A stretch of 64,000 nucleotides of DNA from Subtercola frigoramans (GTDB lineage Bacteria; Actinomycetota; Actinomycetes; Actinomycetales; Microbacteriaceae), in assembly GCF_016907385.1 (NCBI RefSeq), contig NZ_JAFBBU010000001.1, positions 2,852,001 to 2,916,000 on the forward strand, read 5' to 3'. How positions within the stretch are numbered: position 1 is the first letter of the stretch; each line of letters starts with the position of its first letter. The position numbers were made by a program, and so were the translations under genes. Below, in pieces: positions 25,720 through 34,866 of the stretch. Under the pieces are notes generated by a model. That model worked only from the letters and a program-made list of their open reading frames with translations. It did no database searches and was not told where the DNA came from.

Positions 25720-25850
25720 GAGAACGAGCCTATGCGGTGGCGACTGAGCGTGGCATCTATCGCAAATGACAAAACTTCCGATACCTTTACATCGCCTGAG
25801 CATTTGCCCAGACTCGCAACAAGACTCGCAACCCGTCAAAGGAGATGCTG

Positions 25851-26225
25851 ATGACCGATTCGAATGGCAACCAGCTGCCGCCCACACCCCCAACCCCGCC
25901 CGTCGCTCCCGTCTACGCCCAGTCCGCCGCCCCGGCGTCGGTACCCGGCAAGACACTCGGTATCGTCGCACTGATCGTGGCGATCTTCTTCAACATCATC
26001 GGCCTCATCCTCGGTATCGTCGCTCTGGTGCAGTCGCGTCGCGTCGGCGCCAAGAACGGCCCTGCTGTTGCTGCGATCATCGTCGGTGCCGTGCTGTTCA
26101 TCCTCGGCATCGTCATCGCCATCATTGCAATCACTGCCGGTGCCGCTGCGATCAGCAGCCTGTGCCAGGGCATGCCGTCAGGCACGAGCACGCTCTCGAA
26201 CGGTGTCACGGTCACCTGCCCGTAA
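25851..26225 (+). CDS. DUF4190 domain-containing membrane protein
   Basis: About 124 residues. A Pro-rich N-terminus (PPTPPTPPVAPV) precedes two membrane helices (GIVALIVAIFFNIIGLILGIVAL and AIIVGAVLFILGIVIAIIAI) joined by a QSRRVGAKNG loop, the DUF4190 pattern. The start at 25851 is chosen because GGAG lies six bases upstream; the ATG at 25845 is too close to it. A good terminator follows. Function of the family is unknown. Confidence 0.8.
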   Translation: MTDSNGNQLPPTPPTPPVAPVYAQSAAPASVPGKTLGIVALIVAIFFNIIGLILGIVALVQSRRVGAKNGPAVAAIIVGAVLFILGIVIAIIAITAGAAAISSLCQGMPSGTSTLSNGVTVTCP

Positions 26226-26240
26226 GACCCAGCAACACAG

Positions 26241-26278
26241 AAGGGGTGTCGTTCTTCGGGATGACGCCCCTTGTTTCG
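26241..26278 (+). terminator. Rho-independent-like terminator after the DUF4190 gene
   Basis: A 12-bp stem AAGGGGTGTCGT / ATGACGCCCCTT (two G-T wobbles) with an eight-base loop TCTTCGGG, followed by TGTTTCGTT. It begins 15 bases after the DUF4190 stop, between it and the convergent amidohydrolase. Confidence 0.75.
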
Positions 26279-26295
26279 TTCGTGCGCGGAATTTC

Positions 26296-28095
26296 TCAGC
26301 AGCGGTGGCCGGTGGCGACGTGGGCCGACAACCCGGCGTGTTGAGCCGGGTCGACCCCGTGCGCTTCACCCATGAACGCATCCAGATCGATGCGGTTGCC
26401 CCCGAGCCAGGTGCCGAGCACGGTCACGTCGGTCGCAAGAGTGCGCGGGTCGACGTCGTACGGGTCGGCCGAGAGTTCCACGAAGTCGGCCAGCTTTCCG
26501 ACGGCAATCGAGCCCACGAGGTGATCCCGTTTCAGCAGGAAGGCAGCGTTGATGGTCTCGGCCGCCAGGCCCTCGTGCACCGAGATGGCCTGGTTCTCCC
26601 CTCGAAGTGCGCCGCTGCGTGTACGGCGCGTCACCGCTGTCTGGACGTTGAGCAACGGGGTCGGCGGCGTCACGGCGCCATCGTTGTGAAACGACACCGT
26701 GGCACCTGAGCTGAACGCGTCCCTGAAGGCCTGCCACTGCGAGCCGTATTGCGATTCGAACATCTCGCCGTCGAGCATGTCGCCCCAGTAGTAGAACTGG
26801 AACGGCCCCATCGAGATGGCCACGCCCAGTCTCGCGGCGCGCTCGAACTGGTCTTTGCGCCCCGCTCCCACATGCTCCACGCGCCAGCGATGATCGGTGC
26901 CGAGAAGCCCGTGCTTCACCAGCGCCCGCTCGATGGCATCGAGCACGATGTCGAGGCCGAGGTCGCCGTTCACGTGCACCGAGATCTGCCAGCCGGAGAG
27001 CGCGTGGGTATCGAGGATGGCGTCGAGGTCGGCCCGCGAGTAGTTCATCGCGTGCTCGCCAGCAATCGAACGATCGATCTTCGCGCGGCGAGTTGTCTCG
27101 GTGTCGAGGTACCCGAACGACGTAGCCACGTTTCCGATCCACGGCGAGCCATCGGCCCAGAGTTTGATGCCCTGCTTCACCAACAGCCCTGTCGAGACGT
27201 CAGAGTCAAGCGGCTCAGCGCAGCTCGCCTCAACCGAGACATGGTAGACCGAGAGGCGCAGCGGCACATTCGTCATGACGGCGAGCGCCTCGTAGGCGCC
27301 CTTGAGCTGGTCGTTGTAGGTCATCTCGCTCGTCGAGGTGATGCCCGCTTCGGCCATGATGCGGTAGAACGCCATCGCCGGGTGCAGCGGGTTCCCGCCG
27401 ATCTTCGCCATGACCGGCATGACGACGGCGAGAACGGCCGGCAACTCATACGCGGTGCCGTCGAGCGAGCCGTCGGCGTTGCGGCCGAACGAGCCGCCCA
27501 CCGGGTCTGCGGGTGGGCGGGCATCCCACCCCTGGCTGGTGATCAGTGCAGTGGTGAAGTAGACACCGTGGCCCGAGTTGTCGGCGACAGCGACCAGCCG
27601 ATCACCGAAGATCGCGTCGAGCGACGCGGCTGTCGGATGCTCGATGCCCTGCAACAGCGCGTCGAAGCCGTTGAACAGCAGAGGCACACCGACCGGGGTC
27701 GCAGCGATCGCTTCGGCGAAGATCGCCAGCACGTCTTTCCACGTCGGCGCGTCCCACGGGGAGATCGACCGCGCCGGCGCCTGAGTGGCCTGCCCCGAGA
27801 CGATCGGATGCCCGTGGGACTCGATGAACCCGGGCATGAGTACAGCGGCCCCGGTGTCGACCACCTCCGCACCCGGCAACGCCGCTCTCACCTCGGCGAG
27901 CGACCCGACGGCGACGATGACCCCGCCCGAGACGGCGACGGCTTCGGCGCGCGGCCGAGTCTCATCCATCGTGATGATGGTGCTGGCGGTGAGGATCGTG
28001 GCGGCGGTGAGGATGGTGGAGGCGGTGAGGATGGTGCCGGCAGTGACAGTCGGGCCCGTATCGCCGACGGGGCCAGGAGTGACGGTTTCGGTCAT
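26296..28095 (-). CDS. YtcJ-type amidohydrolase
   Basis: A 599-residue amidohydrolase of the YtcJ/TIM-barrel group, acting on an unknown N-acyl or cyclic amide substrate. Metal ligands are visible in MPGFIESHGHP (HxH) and in the C-terminal FHNDGAVTPP region, and the composite urease-like fold is evident from TIITMDETRPRAEAVAVSGG at the N-terminus. Before that lies a low-complexity stretch TILTAS-TILTAA-TILTAS encoded by 18-bp repeats; the true start may be within it. It is divergent from an M20 hydrolase with a perfect GTGTATACAC palindrome between them, suggesting joint regulation. Confidence 0.85.
   Translation of the reverse strand: MTETVTPGPVGDTGPTVTAGTILTASTILTAATILTASTIITMDETRPRAEAVAVSGGVIVAVGSLAEVRAALPGAEVVDTGAAVLMPGFIESHGHPIVSGQATQAPARSISPWDAPTWKDVLAIFAEAIAATPVGVPLLFNGFDALLQGIEHPTAASLDAIFGDRLVAVADNSGHGVYFTTALITSQGWDARPPADPVGGSFGRNADGSLDGTAYELPAVLAVVMPVMAKIGGNPLHPAMAFYRIMAEAGITSTSEMTYNDQLKGAYEALAVMTNVPLRLSVYHVSVEASCAEPLDSDVSTGLLVKQGIKLWADGSPWIGNVATSFGYLDTETTRRAKIDRSIAGEHAMNYSRADLDAILDTHALSGWQISVHVNGDLGLDIVLDAIERALVKHGLLGTDHRWRVEHVGAGRKDQFERAARLGVAISMGPFQFYYWGDMLDGEMFESQYGSQWQAFRDAFSSGATVSFHNDGAVTPPTPLLNVQTAVTRRTRSGALRGENQAISVHEGLAAETINAAFLLKRDHLVGSIAVGKLADFVELSADPYDVDPRTLATDVTVLGTWLGGNRIDLDAFMGEAHGVDPAQHAGLSAHVATGHRC
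27985..28038. repeat. 18-bp tandem repeat, three copies, at the start of the amidohydrolase gene
   Basis: Units of the form GGCGGTGAGGAT(C/G)GTG followed by two variable bases encode repeated TILTA(S/A) near the N-terminus on the minus strand. A fourth, degenerate unit follows. Confidence 0.8.
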
Positions 28096-28130
28096 GGTGA
28101 GCCATTCTTAGCAGCAGCACGACGGTTGGT

Positions 28131-28140
28131 GTGTATACAC
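28131..28140. promoter_or_regulatory. Perfect 10-bp palindrome between divergent hydrolase genes
   Basis: GTGTATACAC lies midway in the 81-base gap between the YtcJ-type amidohydrolase and the M20 hydrolase. TGTATACA-centred palindromes are typical of GntR-family operators, so one regulator may control both genes; no such regulator is adjacent. Confidence 0.45.
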
Positions 28141-28176
28141 GCCGCAGAGCAACCCTGTGCCTCTATGCTCAGCAGC

Positions 28177-29427
28177 ATGAACGAGTCGCTCGAAGCGGTC
28201 TACCGCGATCTGCACGAACACCCCGAGCTCGGCATGGCCGAACACCGCACAGCCGCGATCATCGCGCGGGTGATGACGGAGGCCGGCCTCGAAGTGACGA
28301 CCGGTGTCGGCGGCACAGGCATCGTTGCGGTGCTTCGAAACGGCATTGATGGGCACGACGGCCCCGTCGTGGGCCTCCGTGCCGACATGGATGGCCTGCC
28401 GATCCTGGAGCAGACCGGACTCGACTACGCCAGCAGGGCGACGGTACGGGGCGACGATGGCGTCGAGATCCCGGTCATGCATGCGTGCGGCCACGACATG
28501 CACGTCACCTGCCTGATCGGTGCTGTGCAACAGCTTGTTGCCTGCCGGGATGAGTGGCGCGGAACAGTCGTGGCAATCTTCCAGCCGGCCGAAGAGACTC
28601 TCGCCGGCGCCCAGGCGATGGTGGCCGATGGCCTCGCAGACCGCTTTCCGAGACCGGAGATCCTGCTGGGGCAGCATGTCGCTCCCCTGCCGGCCGGCGT
28701 GGTGTCGCTGCACTCTGGGACCACTCTGGCGAGTGTCGACAGTTTCGACATCACCTTCACGGGCCGGGGCGGGCACGGGTCGAGGCCGCAGACCACCATC
28801 GACCCGATCGTCGCGGCGTCGGCGACCGTGATGCGGTTGCAGACCGTGGTCGCCCGGGAGGTGGAACCCGGCACGCTCGCAGTGGTCACGGTGGGCACCT
28901 TCCACGCCGGAACGAAGAGCAACGTGATCCCGGCGACGGCGACCATCGGTATGAACGTCCGCACCCTCGACGCCGACACCCGGGCGAAAGTGGTCGAGGC
29001 GATCCGCCGCATCGCCTCAGCAGAGGCGCAGGCCTCCGGCATGGAGATCGAGCCGTTGTTCACTGTCAGGGAGAGTGGTGATGCGACGGTGAATGACGCG
29101 GTCGCGACAGAGCGGCTCCGCGCCCGGTTCGTGCGCGAGTTCGAAACCGACGGTGAATCAGGAGCTCGCTCCGTCGTCGACATCGGCGCGGCATCGGGCA
29201 GCGAAGACGTCGGCGAACTGGCCACCGCTTTCGGAGTGCCGCTGGTGTTCTGGTTCTTCGGGGGGAGCGACCCTGAGGCGTTCGCAGCGGCAGTAGCGGC
29301 AGGTCGGGTCGACGCCGACATTCCCAGCAATCATTCGCCGTACTTCGCCCCGGTCATCCAGCCGACCATTGACGCCGGAGTGCGGTACCTGACCGTCGCG
29401 GCGCTCGAATGGCTCGCGCCCGCGTGA
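28177..29427 (+). CDS. M20 family metallo-amidohydrolase
   Basis: About 416 residues, M20D type (hippurate/IAA-amino-acid hydrolase relatives), removing acyl groups from N-acyl amino acids. The di-metal site motifs are GLRADMDGLPILE, MHACGHDMH and FQPAEETLAGA, and a dimerisation domain contains TGRGGHGSRPQTTIDPI. I use the ATG at 28177 (another is at 28165); the long open frame further upstream runs antisense to the amidohydrolase. Divergent pairing with that enzyme suggests both act on related amide substrates. Confidence 0.88.
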   Translation: MNESLEAVYRDLHEHPELGMAEHRTAAIIARVMTEAGLEVTTGVGGTGIVAVLRNGIDGHDGPVVGLRADMDGLPILEQTGLDYASRATVRGDDGVEIPVMHACGHDMHVTCLIGAVQQLVACRDEWRGTVVAIFQPAEETLAGAQAMVADGLADRFPRPEILLGQHVAPLPAGVVSLHSGTTLASVDSFDITFTGRGGHGSRPQTTIDPIVAASATVMRLQTVVAREVEPGTLAVVTVGTFHAGTKSNVIPATATIGMNVRTLDADTRAKVVEAIRRIASAEAQASGMEIEPLFTVRESGDATVNDAVATERLRARFVREFETDGESGARSVVDIGAASGSEDVGELATAFGVPLVFWFFGGSDPEAFAAAVAAGRVDADIPSNHSPYFAPVIQPTIDAGVRYLTVAALEWLAPA

Positions 29428-29451
29428 CGCCCCGCGACGCCCTGCGCGCAC

Positions 29452-31959
29452 TCACTCCGTCTGGATGTACTCCCCCGGCAGGTCGATGACGTCTGTCGGC
29501 ATCGTGGCAACGATGACCGAACCGTCTGCACGGAGGCTGCCCTCGATGTCGCTGGTGCTCGGTGCGCCTTCGAGGGCGGGAGGCTCGTTGGTGAGGGTGA
29601 CTGTCACGGCCTTCTCGGGGGTCACGACCACCCGTCGGCCACGCACGTACAACTCGACTCCGTCACCGGATTCGACGGTGAACGTCATGTCGTCGAGGGT
29701 GAGTGTCACGAGCACTCTCGAGCCGTGGATGGTGACCCTGAAGACGAGCGACTCCCACTCCTCCGGCAAGCGGGGGTCGAAGGTGAAGGTGCCGAGGTAG
29801 TCACGCATTCCACCGAATCCGAACGCCAGCGCACTCCAGACGCCACCCGTCGACGCGACGTGCACGCCGTCTGAGGAGTTGTGGTGCAGGTCGCCGAGGT
29901 CGACGAAGAGTGCTGCGAGAAAGTACTCCAGCGCCAGGTCGCGGTAGCCGACCTCCGCCGCAACGATCGACTGGGTCGAGGCAGAGAGGGTCGAATCCCC
30001 GGTGGTCAGAGCGTCGTAGTACTCGAAGTTGCGGCGCTTCTCCTCCTGGCTGAACTCGTCACCCTGCAGCAGCAGGGCAAGCACGACGTCGGCCTGCTTG
30101 ATGACCTGGAAGCGGTAGATCACGAGCGGGTGGTAGTGCAGCAAGAGTGGGTGCTTCGATGCCGGAGTGTTCTCCAGGTCCCACAACTCCTTCTCGAGGA
30201 ACTGCGAATCCTGCGGGTGGATGCCCAGCTCTTCGTCGTACAGGATGTGCATGGCCTCGGCAGCGGCCGCCCACTCGACGACCTCCTCGTCGCGAAGCTC
30301 GAGCCGGAAGGCGATGCGCGCGTACTCCTCGGGCGACGTCGCGCGGATGGCGGTGCATCGGCGCACCGCGGCCCGCAGGTTCGCCCTCGCCATGACGTTG
30401 GTGAAGAGATTGTCGTTCACGACGGTGGTGTACTCGTCGGGCCCGGTCACCCCGTGGATGTGGAACGTCTGCTTGCCGTTGCTGCGCCAGAACCCGAGGT
30501 CGGCCCACATGCGAGCCGTCTCGATGAGGATGTCGATGGCGCCGCCAGCGATGAGGAAGTCCTCGTCACCGGTGGCAGAGACGTACTGCGAGAGCGCATG
30601 CGAGATGTCGGCGTCGATGTGGTATTGGGCGGTTCCGGCGGCGTAATACGCCGACGATTCGAGACCGTTGATCGTTCGCCAGGGGAACAGCGCGCCGAGC
30701 TGGTTGAGCTCACGTGCCCTGTCCCTCGCTGCGTCGAGCATGCCGTGCCTGAATCGCAGGGCGTTCCGCGCGACGGCAGGCGAGGTGTACGTGAGAAAGG
30801 GCAGCACGTAGATCTCGGTGTCCCAGAAGTAGTGGCCGCCGTACCCCGAACCCGAGACGCCCTTCGCCGCGATACCGCCGCCGTCGGTTCGCGCGGTCGC
30901 CTGGGCGAGCTGGAAGATGTTCCAGCGCACAGCCTGCTGGATCGCGGGCTGGCCCTTCACCTCGACATCCGAGCGCTGCCAGAACGCATCGAGCCACTCG
31001 CGCTGGCGATCGAAGACCTCCTCGATCGGCGCCTCAGCGATGCGGTCGAGGGTGCGGTCGCAGCGATCGGCCAGCTCGCGTGTGGGCACCGCCTGGGTCG
31101 TGTAATAGGTGATCGTCTTGACCAGCCTGATCGGCTGGCCCTTCTTGGCCCGGATGCTGTACACATGCTTCGCCAGATCGTCGTCGATCTGCGAGCTCTC
31201 GACATACTCGTTCTCGGTTTCGAGGCGATGGTCGGTGCCACAGGCGATTGTCATGCCCGAGTTCGCGGCACGATACCCCAGAATGTACCGGCCACCCTCG
31301 GCCTTCTTGAACCGCGGCAGCAGCACCCGGTCGGCGAAAGCAGCCGCGCGCCGCGGGTCGTCGATCGGATGCTCGGAGTTCGCCGTCGCCGCGTATTCGT
31401 CGACCCAGTCCTGCCGATTCAGCGTCTGGCTCGACAAGACGACAGAGGCATCACTGTCGAGCAGCGTGACTTCATAGTCGACGACGGCCAGGTGGCGGTC
31501 GGTGAACGAGGTCAGCCGTTTGGAGTGCACAAGCACGCGCTTGCCCGATGGTGTGCGCCACTCGATCTCGCGGTGAAGCACCCCTGTGCGGAAGTCGAGG
31601 CGACGCTCGTAGGAGATGCAGTCCGCCTCGGCGATGATGAAGGGTTCATCATCCACGTACAGTCGGATGAGCTTGGCGTCGGGCACGTTGACGATCGTCT
31701 GGCCTACGCGCGCGAAACCGAAGGCCTCTTCGGCGTGCTTGATGGCCCAGGTGTCATGAAAGCCATTGATGAATGTGCCGTTGGAGTGACCGCCGTAGCC
31801 GCCCTCTGCGTTGCCGCGCATGCCCAGGTAGCCATTGCCGACGGCGAAGAGCGTCTCGGTGTGCCCCTGGTTGGCAGACTCGAAGCTCGACTCGGTCAGG
31901 GCCCATTCATCGATCGGGAATCGGTAACGGTCGAGTGGATCAGAGGTCACGGTGTTCAC
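29452..31959 (-). CDS. Glycoside hydrolase family 65 disaccharide phosphorylase
   Basis: An 835-residue GH65 enzyme (maltose, trehalose or kojibiose phosphorylase). It phosphorolyses an alpha-glucoside to beta-glucose-1-phosphate plus glucose. The catalytic acid lies in the conserved GVTGPDEYTTVVNDNLFTN block, and WDTEIYVLPFL, GALFPWRT and HIDADISHAL are typical family segments. The GTG start at 31959 has GGAAGG upstream. It lies 18 bases after a beta-phosphoglucomutase-like gene, the standard arrangement that converts beta-glucose-1-phosphate to glucose-6-phosphate. Which disaccharide is used cannot be told by eye. Confidence 0.92.
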   Translation of the reverse strand: MNTVTSDPLDRYRFPIDEWALTESSFESANQGHTETLFAVGNGYLGMRGNAEGGYGGHSNGTFINGFHDTWAIKHAEEAFGFARVGQTIVNVPDAKLIRLYVDDEPFIIAEADCISYERRLDFRTGVLHREIEWRTPSGKRVLVHSKRLTSFTDRHLAVVDYEVTLLDSDASVVLSSQTLNRQDWVDEYAATANSEHPIDDPRRAAAFADRVLLPRFKKAEGGRYILGYRAANSGMTIACGTDHRLETENEYVESSQIDDDLAKHVYSIRAKKGQPIRLVKTITYYTTQAVPTRELADRCDRTLDRIAEAPIEEVFDRQREWLDAFWQRSDVEVKGQPAIQQAVRWNIFQLAQATARTDGGGIAAKGVSGSGYGGHYFWDTEIYVLPFLTYTSPAVARNALRFRHGMLDAARDRARELNQLGALFPWRTINGLESSAYYAAGTAQYHIDADISHALSQYVSATGDEDFLIAGGAIDILIETARMWADLGFWRSNGKQTFHIHGVTGPDEYTTVVNDNLFTNVMARANLRAAVRRCTAIRATSPEEYARIAFRLELRDEEVVEWAAAAEAMHILYDEELGIHPQDSQFLEKELWDLENTPASKHPLLLHYHPLVIYRFQVIKQADVVLALLLQGDEFSQEEKRRNFEYYDALTTGDSTLSASTQSIVAAEVGYRDLALEYFLAALFVDLGDLHHNSSDGVHVASTGGVWSALAFGFGGMRDYLGTFTFDPRLPEEWESLVFRVTIHGSRVLVTLTLDDMTFTVESGDGVELYVRGRRVVVTPEKAVTVTLTNEPPALEGAPSTSDIEGSLRADGSVIVATMPTDVIDLPGEYIQTE

Positions 31960-31977
31960 TGTTCGGGGCCTTCCGGG

Positions 31978-32823
31978 TCAGGCTGGGTCGTGTGGGCTGG
32001 GCTGGGAGGGGTTGGGGTGGTGTGGGGTGGCTGGGGTGATCGCGGGTTCTGAGATCGCGGGTTTTGAGATCGCGGGTTCTGAGATCGAAGAGACCAACTC
32101 CGCCAGATCGCTCACGACGATGTCTGCACCGGAGTCGTAGAGCCCCTGCGCGCCGACCCCACGGTCGACACCGACCACGAGGCCGAAGTCGCCTGCCCTG
32201 GCAGCCTGCACTCCGGAATGGGCGTCTTCGATCACGGCGCATTCAGAGACAGGAAGACCCAGGAGATCTGCGGCGTAGACGAAGGTGTCGGGTGCGGGCT
32301 TGCCGGGCAGGCCCGTCGCGTCGGCGACCATTCCGTCGACGACGATGGCGAAGTTCTCGCTGAGCTGCGCCGCGATCAGCACGCTCACCGCGTTGCGTGA
32401 GCTCGAAACGACCGCAACAGCGCGGCCGGAGGCGATGGTGGCGTCGAGGAACGCAACGGAACCCGGGTAGGGCACCACACCCACGGTGTCGAGAATCCGA
32501 AAGAACTCGTCGTTCTTGCGCAGCCCCAGTCCCCAGACGGTCTCCTCGAGCGGTGAATCGTCGGGGGTTCCCTCCGGCAGCACGATGTCGCGCGAAGCGA
32601 GAAGGGCCCGCACGCCGTCGACCCGCGGTCGGCCGTCGATGTACCGGTAGTAGTCGTCGTCGCTGTAGGCCGGCACGACCCCCCGGGCGGCCAGGAACGG
32701 TTCGAAGAGCTTCGCCCAGGCCACGACGTGAATGTCGACAGTGGGGGTCAGCACACCGTCGAGGTCGAACAGAACGGCACGGATCTCGCCGAACCGCGAT
32801 TCTTGCGGAGCCTCGGCCGTCAT
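31978..32823 (-). CDS. pgmB: Beta-phosphoglucomutase-like HAD phosphatase/mutase
   Basis: A 281-residue HAD-superfamily enzyme. Motif I VLFDLDGVLT carries the nucleophile Asp, motif II is the VVSSSRNA segment, and VIEDAHSGVQAARAGDFG is motif IV. In the GH65 context it should isomerise beta-glucose-1-phosphate to glucose-6-phosphate. The ATG at 32823 has GAGGGAG five bases upstream. The tail beyond residue 240 is a low-complexity Ile/Ser/Pro/Ala stretch from 15-bp repeats, ending in Pro/His-rich residues, and runs almost into the GH65 start. Confidence 0.88.
   Translation of the reverse strand: MTAEAPQESRFGEIRAVLFDLDGVLTPTVDIHVVAWAKLFEPFLAARGVVPAYSDDDYYRYIDGRPRVDGVRALLASRDIVLPEGTPDDSPLEETVWGLGLRKNDEFFRILDTVGVVPYPGSVAFLDATIASGRAVAVVSSSRNAVSVLIAAQLSENFAIVVDGMVADATGLPGKPAPDTFVYAADLLGLPVSECAVIEDAHSGVQAARAGDFGLVVGVDRGVGAQGLYDSGADIVVSDLAELVSSISEPAISKPAISEPAITPATPHHPNPSQPSPHDPA
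32038..32082. repeat. 15-bp tandem repeat, three copies, in the HAD gene tail
   Basis: GATCGCGGGTTCTGA and a one-base variant repeat three times, encoding ISEPA/ISKPA repeats near the C-terminus of the beta-phosphoglucomutase-like protein on the minus strand. Confidence 0.85.
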
Positions 32824-32941
32824 GCAACTCCCTCAGGTCAAATGAATTGGCTGACGTTGCCCGTCGGCCGGGCGTTCGCCCATCGACGGGCCCAGCCCAC
32901 TGATTGACAGAATAGTGTCAAACTGCAAGCGCGTTCACGCC

Positions 32942-33283
32942 CTATTTGTCGAAGCCGTCAACGAACGCCACACTCGCTCCAGAGATCTGCGTTCTGGCGT
33001 CGTCATGCGTCGTGGCGGGCTGGCCGTCTCCGGACTGCGGCCCGTAGTCGCCGAAGAAGGCGTGCACTCCCCCGTCGACCACGACGAAGGTCGTAGCGGC
33101 AGGCAGCAGCTTCTTCGATTCGGCGATCTTCGCCGGTGTCGCGAGGCCGTCGTTCGAGCCGGAGATGGACAGCACCTTCGCATTCGGTGACGTACTCATG
33201 TCGGTTGCGGGATAGGAGGCGAAGAGCAGCAGGCCGACGACGGGCGGTGCAGCGGGAGCCGAGCTGGTGGATGCTCCGCCGAA
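32942..33283 (-). pseudogene. 3' remnant of an alpha/beta hydrolase gene
   Basis: The minus-strand frame reads LLLFASYPATDMS, SPNAKVLSISGSNDGLATP, then GGVHAFFGDYGPQ and ends FVDGFDK. These are the C-terminal strands of an alpha/beta hydrolase, including the Asp (GSNDG) and His (GVHAFFG) of the triad, but the nucleophile-elbow half is missing: the frame meets a stop at 33293-33295 just upstream. The remaining part could not be an active enzyme. No intact copy is nearby. The MFS gene starts about 100 bases upstream on the other strand. Confidence 0.7.
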
Positions 33284-33388
33284 CCGGGCTTTTCACCTGC
33301 CGTTTCAAGACCGGTAGGCTCGTCACGCCGACGACGTGAGACACCCCCCGTTCGAGTCCGGCAGCAGTCTCAACAGAGAGCAGTATTC

Positions 33389-34837
33389 GTGCCCCACCGG
33401 CTCGTAGTCGTCGTCATCCTGATCGTCGCGTCGTTCATGGATCTTCTCGACACGACGATCGTGAATGTCGCGCTCCCGTCGATCCAGGAAGACCTGTCGG
33501 CCTCAGCCGCCCAGCTCGAGTGGATCGTCAGCGGGTACGTTCTCGCCTATGCCGTACTGCTCATCACCGGCGGGAGACTCGGCGACATCTTCGGGCGCAA
33601 GCGGCTCTTCCTCGTCGGCGTGGCAGGCTTCACCCTGGTGTCGGCCGCCTGTGCTGCCGCTGGCACGGGAGAGACACTCGTCACCTTCCGAATCGTGCAG
33701 GGGCTGTTCGCCGCCCTGATGACGCCGCAGGTGCTGTCGGTCATCCAGGTGCTCTTCTCTCCGAAGGAACGGGCGCCCGTGTTCGGCGCACTCGGGGCGA
33801 TCTCGGGTCTTGCAGCCGTTGCAGGCCCGCTCGTCGGCGGGGTGTTGGTCTCCGGCGACGTGTTCGGTCTGGGCTGGCGTACGGTCTTCCTGATCAATGT
33901 GCCGGTAGGAATCCTGCTCTTCATCGCAGCCCTCGTCGTGGTTCCCGAATCCCGGTCGGCCGACTCGCCGCGGCTGGACCTGCTGGGCGTGTTCCTGGTG
34001 TCTCTCGGGCTGTTTCTGGCCGTCTTCGCACTCATCGAAGGGCGCGAGCAGGACTGGGCGCCCTGGATCTGGATGATGCTCGGGGCCAGTCCCGTCATCC
34101 TCATCATCTTCGTGGTGTACCAGTCGTGGCGGGACAAACGCGACGGCTCGGCCCTCGTGCCCCCGAGCCTGTTCAACAACCGGGGTTACAGCGCCGGCGT
34201 CATCACCCAGTTCGCCCTTTCGTCGTCGATCGGCGCATTCTTCCTCATTCTCGTGCTGTACCTGCAGGTCGGCCTGCGCTATTCGGCCATCGATGCCGCC
34301 CTCGCGGCCCTGCCGTTCAGCATCGGTGCACTCATCGGCAGCTTCATCTCGGTGCCCCTCGGGCCGCGGCTTGGCAAGGGGCTCATCGCCATGGGCGGGG
34401 TGGCCCAGATAACAGGGCTCATCTGGATCTCTGGCATCGTCAGAGACACCGGTGACGCGCTGGTCGGCGCCGACCTCATCCTTCCGATGGCCCTGGCCGG
34501 TATCGGACTGACGCTGGAGATCGTTCCCCTCACCGACGTTGCGCTCGCCAACACCACGATCACCAATGCCGGCGCGGCTTCCGGCGTCTTCGGAATGGTG
34601 CAGCAGGTCGCCGGAGCCCTCGGCGTCGCCATCGTGGGCGTGGTCTTCTTCGGCCTCATCGGCACCACGTTCACCTCTGCGGTCGTTCGCGACGCGTTCC
34701 TCGGGGGGATCTGGGTGCCCATCGTCGCCCTGGCACTGTCGGCGATCGCCGCGATCTTCCTGCCCAGCGTCGCCGCTGTTCGCCGCCACAAGGCCGATGC
34801 CGAAAACGCGATCATGGCCGCGGCCGACGCAGCCTGA
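33389..34837 (+). CDS. MFS transporter, DHA2 (EmrB/QacA) drug-proton antiporter type
   Basis: A 482-residue membrane protein with about 14 hydrophobic helices. The N-terminal LIVASFMDLLDTTIVNVALPSIQ and the GRLGDIFGRKRLFLVG motif A between helices 2 and 3 place it in the DHA2 family of multidrug exporters. The start is a GTG at 33389. It is followed after 29 bases by a small VOC protein on the same strand, perhaps a drug-binding partner. No adjacent regulator. Confidence 0.88.
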   Translation: MPHRLVVVVILIVASFMDLLDTTIVNVALPSIQEDLSASAAQLEWIVSGYVLAYAVLLITGGRLGDIFGRKRLFLVGVAGFTLVSAACAAAGTGETLVTFRIVQGLFAALMTPQVLSVIQVLFSPKERAPVFGALGAISGLAAVAGPLVGGVLVSGDVFGLGWRTVFLINVPVGILLFIAALVVVPESRSADSPRLDLLGVFLVSLGLFLAVFALIEGREQDWAPWIWMMLGASPVILIIFVVYQSWRDKRDGSALVPPSLFNNRGYSAGVITQFALSSSIGAFFLILVLYLQVGLRYSAIDAALAALPFSIGALIGSFISVPLGPRLGKGLIAMGGVAQITGLIWISGIVRDTGDALVGADLILPMALAGIGLTLEIVPLTDVALANTTITNAGAASGVFGMVQQVAGALGVAIVGVVFFGLIGTTFTSAVVRDAFLGGIWVPIVALALSAIAAIFLPSVAAVRRHKADAENAIMAAADAA

Positions 34838-34866
34838 GGCTGACTCTCACCCGCTACCGTTGGTGC

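Noticed and set aside
26749..28164. Long plus-strand open frame fused in front of the M20 hydrolase
   Set aside because: It lies antisense to the YtcJ-type amidohydrolase and reads Arg/His/Gly-rich nonsense; the M20 domain begins at 28177.
33503..34789. 428-residue minus-strand frame opposite the DHA2 exporter
   Set aside because: Asp/Gly/Arg-rich with no domain; a shadow of a GC-rich membrane-protein gene that has clear MFS motifs on the plus strand.
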